A stretch of DNA of 43,782 bases. Origin: Pyrodictiaceae archaeon (GTDB taxonomy: Archaea > Thermoproteota > Thermoprotei_A > Sulfolobales > Pyrodictiaceae). A program made the position numbers and the translations under genes. Below are positions 41,990-43,782 of this stretch, piece by piece (positions within the stretch are counted from its first letter, which is position 1; every line of letters starts with the position of its first letter). Below the pieces are notes generated by a model. The model was not told the origin of the DNA and made no database searches. It worked only from the letters and a program-made list of their open reading frames with translations. The stretch lies in the NCBI GenBank assembly GCA_027046105.1, contig JALTZQ010000149.1:1-43782 (forward strand), given 5' to 3'.

Positions 41990-42541
41990 TTGGGATGGAA
42001 AGTGGAGTCAAAAAGTCTTAGTGAACCAAAGGTTCTCGTAGTTGTAGGGCTTAGCAGCCTCTTTGCCGCACTATTTATGGCATTAGCTGCTTTAGGTGGT
42101 TCTAGTGAAAGATTAGTCCACGAAGTCATTGTTGGCCCTAACGTTGTTGATGCAGTGGCTAGTCTATTCAATATCGATCTTTCTCGAAGCTATAGTGATG
42201 CCGTCTTAACTGTGATAAGCAGCTTTAATGGTACTGTCTATGTATCGCTAACATCCATGAGCGGGATATATGATGCAGTACTCGAGCCTGGAGGTAGTGT
42301 TAGGTTTGAGGTTTACAACCTCTTATCAGCGCTTACGATTAAGCCTTTAGAAGAAGGTGTAAATGGTAGTGCTAGACTAGTATTGGAGCTTACTGCAGTA
42401 GATAGGCCTTGGGCATGGCTATCCATACCAGCGTTTATATTATTGATTTTTGGTACGCTGGCACTATCTATGGGTATTGTTGGTTTATGGCTTGAAGCAC
42501 CCTTAGCTGAAATATTGCGTAAAAGAGGCTCGACAAAATGA
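41990..42541 (+). CDS. two-helix surface protein of unknown function
   Basis: A 183-residue protein with one membrane helix near each end (about 14-36 and 145-168) and a ~100-residue extracytoplasmic beta-rich middle (VLTVISSFNGTVYVSLTSMS, DAVLEPGGSVRFEVYNLLSA). The C-terminal cytoplasmic tail is basic (ILRKRGSTK). It is divergent from a protein of the same plan at 41135-41860. The start is TTG 41990 or GTG 42002. A TCTTAAACCAC element at about 41959-41968 would place transcription near 41990, so the GTG or a leaderless TTG is possible. Function is unknown. Confidence 0.68.
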   Translation: MGWKVESKSLSEPKVLVVVGLSSLFAALFMALAALGGSSERLVHEVIVGPNVVDAVASLFNIDLSRSYSDAVLTVISSFNGTVYVSLTSMSGIYDAVLEPGGSVRFEVYNLLSALTIKPLEEGVNGSARLVLELTAVDRPWAWLSIPAFILLIFGTLALSMGIVGLWLEAPLAEILRKRGSTK

Positions 42542-42595
42542 TAAGATTTGCAAGTGAAACTATGTGGCTAAGGATAGTGGCCACGATTTAGCGAC

Positions 42596-43018
42596 CTAGT
42601 ATTGTCGGCGACCACGTCGACGTTGCCAGCCTTGATTGCGTTTCTGATACTGCGATTCCTGGGGTGCTGAAGGATATTTATCTGGTATATCCTCTTCTTG
42701 TGGAACTTCATCCTCTCCAATCTTTCGTATACTAGACTTATTTCCTGCGTTGAGAACCACTCTACCACGATAACTCGTTGTCCAAGCTCCTTCAATAAGA
42801 ACAGCGTCTCCGGCTTGTAGTTCACCTGCACGTGAACCCCAAAGCGTTAAACGAATGCGCCCCGTCTCATCACCTACTACTGCATCACTTATTGTTCTTG
42901 GCCCTCTTCTTGTTTGAACAACACGTGGCTGCGTAGCCTCTATTACACGTACTTTTACGGATACATTTTCCATTCCAGGCTTGAGGCTCGAGATCTTATA
43001 TTCTTCTCCTGCGTACAT
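42596..43018 (-). CDS. ssb: single-stranded DNA-binding protein, crenarchaeal single-OB type
   Basis: An SSB of about 140 residues closely resembling the Sulfolobus SSB as I recall it. The OB fold starts SSLKPGMENVSVKVRVIEAT and contains VVGDETGRIRLTLWGSRAGEL and EGAWTTSYRGRVVLNAG, with the DNA-stacking aromatic positions Trp and Tyr present. A flexible tail follows, acidic (EDEVPQEEDIPD) then basic and Arg-rich (RRRGRRQY). I prefer the ATG at 43018 because GGAG lies about 10 nt before it. The ATG at 43027 sits directly on the GGAGA. It coats ssDNA in replication and repair. Confidence 0.95.
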   Translation of the reverse strand: MYAGEEYKISSLKPGMENVSVKVRVIEATQPRVVQTRRGPRTISDAVVGDETGRIRLTLWGSRAGELQAGDAVLIEGAWTTSYRGRVVLNAGNKSSIRKIGEDEVPQEEDIPDKYPSAPQESQYQKRNQGWQRRRGRRQY

Positions 43019-43070
43019 GGGTTCCATTCTCCTACGACACGCTAAACGAGCTATAGTTGCGCGTATCGCC

Positions 43071-43079
43071 CTTTATATA
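43071..43079. promoter_or_regulatory. TATA-like element shared by ssb and the divergent unknown gene
   Basis: CTTTATATA (plus) reads TATATAAAG on the minus strand. It lies about 55 nt before the ssb start and about 50 nt before the plus-strand start at 43119-43131. Both distances fit transcription about 26 nt from the box, so it could work in either or both directions. Confidence 0.5.
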
Positions 43080-43130
43080 CTGTGTGGTTCGCTATCAGGG
43101 TATGGGAGTCTCCTTCCGGTGAAGCATGTT

Positions 43131-43721
43131 ATGACTAAGGTAGGTGAGGAACCACTACTTGTTAGTCCTGCTTGGATAGTAGAAGTCTACGTGGAAGGAA
43201 GACTTGAGAAATTCTGCCTAGACTCCTACATGATCAATGCTGTTTCAGAAGCTTATCGAAGAGCTATCTTCGTGTTCCCAGAGAAGGTTTGCCAACCCGT
43301 GCCTCCACCAAACATTACACCATTGAAATCCAGTCTTGATGCGGAGGCCACGTTAGCACTCGTTCTCGAGGGATGCCGCGAAGCCGTTAATCTCCTTAGT
43401 AGAGCTGGTCATCAGCGTAAAAGGCGCTTCTCCATACTAAGATACATGTTAATGATGCCACCCACTACTGAGGAACAAAAGCTCGCAGAAGCAGACCAAG
43501 CATACAAGTTGTGTAGCATATTGTTTGGTACCGATCTTAGTGCAAGTATCGCTAGATCACGTAGAGCATACCTCATATACACTATCGGGGGTGAAGATAC
43601 GGCATCCAAAAGGCTTAGGGGGCTAATGAGGATAGATACGGGCTTCGCCGAAAAAATCGCCAAATTATTTAAAGAGGCTAGTGAAGCTCAGAACCCCCAC
43701 CAACCTTCTCCATCCCCTTAA
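43131..43721 (+). CDS. hypothetical protein, about 196 aa
   Basis: I do not recognise this protein. It is soluble, with a beta-like N-terminus (LVSPAWIVEVYVEGRLEKFCL) and a helical C-terminus (ALVLEGCREAVNLLSRAGHQRKRRF, AEADQAYKLCSILFG, AEKIAKLFKEASEAQ), ending in a Pro/Ser tail. A longer frame runs back to 42981, but it would overlap the ssb start, so I choose ATG 43131 (GTG 43119 is possible). GGTGA lies 8 nt before the ATG. It is divergent from ssb and may share its promoter region. Confidence 0.62.
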   Translation: MTKVGEEPLLVSPAWIVEVYVEGRLEKFCLDSYMINAVSEAYRRAIFVFPEKVCQPVPPPNITPLKSSLDAEATLALVLEGCREAVNLLSRAGHQRKRRFSILRYMLMMPPTTEEQKLAEADQAYKLCSILFGTDLSASIARSRRAYLIYTIGGEDTASKRLRGLMRIDTGFAEKIAKLFKEASEAQNPHQPSPSP

Positions 43722-43782
43722 GGCCTAAGGGGGTCGGATCGCCAGCTCATCATCATCACTACCAATCTTTTTACGAGAAAAC

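Noticed and set aside
42981..43130. Extension of the terminal plus-strand gene back to 42981
   Set aside because: It would run antisense through the ssb start and the shared promoter. A GTG/ATG with Shine-Dalgarno exists at 43119/43131.
43745..43760. Box-C-like TGATGATGA on the minus strand near the window end
   Set aside because: I see no matching D box (CTGA) or C'/D' pair within the window, so a C/D sRNA is not supported.
1..43782. tRNA, rRNA, CRISPR array, insertion sequence or att site
   Set aside because: Reading the spacers by eye I found no GGTTCGA-type T-loops, no regularly spaced repeats, no transposase motifs and no long terminal repeats. A covariance-model search could still reveal a small RNA.

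Overview
The window looks like chromosome of a hyperthermophilic crenarchaeon (Thermoproteota). My leaning is a Desulfurococcales-like anaerobe, but the genus is not determinable from what I can see. The clues are a Sulfolobus-type single-OB SSB with a basic tail, an archaeal KptA, a HerA-type ATPase and a VapBC pair. Transmembrane-anchored surface proteins with Thr/Pro/Ser-rich or coiled-coil stalks, A/T-rich TATA boxes about 26 nt before likely transcription starts, and frequent TTG/GTG start codons point the same way. I see no tRNA, rRNA, CRISPR array or transposase. Coding density is high: no stretch over about 300 bases lacks a gene or a recognisable gene remnant. The largest gaps are 12437-12689 and 37719-37968.

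Layout. (1) 1-2800: a small membrane protein (cut by the window edge) behind an SPFH/prohibitin gene, an unknown small protein, and a cation-diffusion-facilitator-like protein with a poor metal site. (2) 2885-8010: a complete branched-chain-amino-acid-type ABC importer in the order binding protein, LivH, LivM, LivG, LivF (all minus). (3) 8158-13928: a surface metallophosphoesterase, a CaiB-type CoA transferase, a VapB antitoxin beside a broken VapC toxin, and an acyl-CoA dehydrogenase. The importer, CoA transferase and dehydrogenase together suggest uptake and CoA-dependent breakdown of a branched-chain or related acid (inference). (4) 13925-19703: GNAT acetyltransferase, KptA, an unknown helical protein, a GH130 glycoside phosphorylase, a B12-binding radical SAM enzyme with no ordinary start codon for its N-terminus, and a polytopic membrane protein.

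(5) 19724-23618: a sodium:solute symporter with a small DUF3311-like partner, divergent from a regulator that joins a winged helix to a periplasmic-binding-protein-like sensor and whose start codon lies inside a perfect inverted repeat, followed by an MthK-type potassium channel. (6) 23708-27197: a secreted beta-propeller protein divergent from a stalked surface protein and a membrane-bound winged-helix protein, a candidate surface-to-DNA signalling unit. (7) 27194-33801: an unknown Cys-rich protein, a kinase-like protein with a degenerate P-loop, a TrkH potassium transporter, a winged-helix protein whose 3' end overlaps trkH, a HerA-like ATPase and an extended SDR epimerase. (8) 33969-41034: a dipeptide/oligopeptide-type ABC importer with one ATPase instead of two, a permease with a large external insert, and a giant binding protein on a coiled-coil stalk. 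(9) 41135-43721: two divergent surface proteins of the same two-helix architecture, SSB, and an unknown protein sharing the SSB promoter region.

The candidates I consider most worth following as undescribed systems are the propeller/stalk/membrane-HTH cluster, the PBP-sensor regulator with its start-codon inverted repeat, and the stalked single-ATPase peptide importer.
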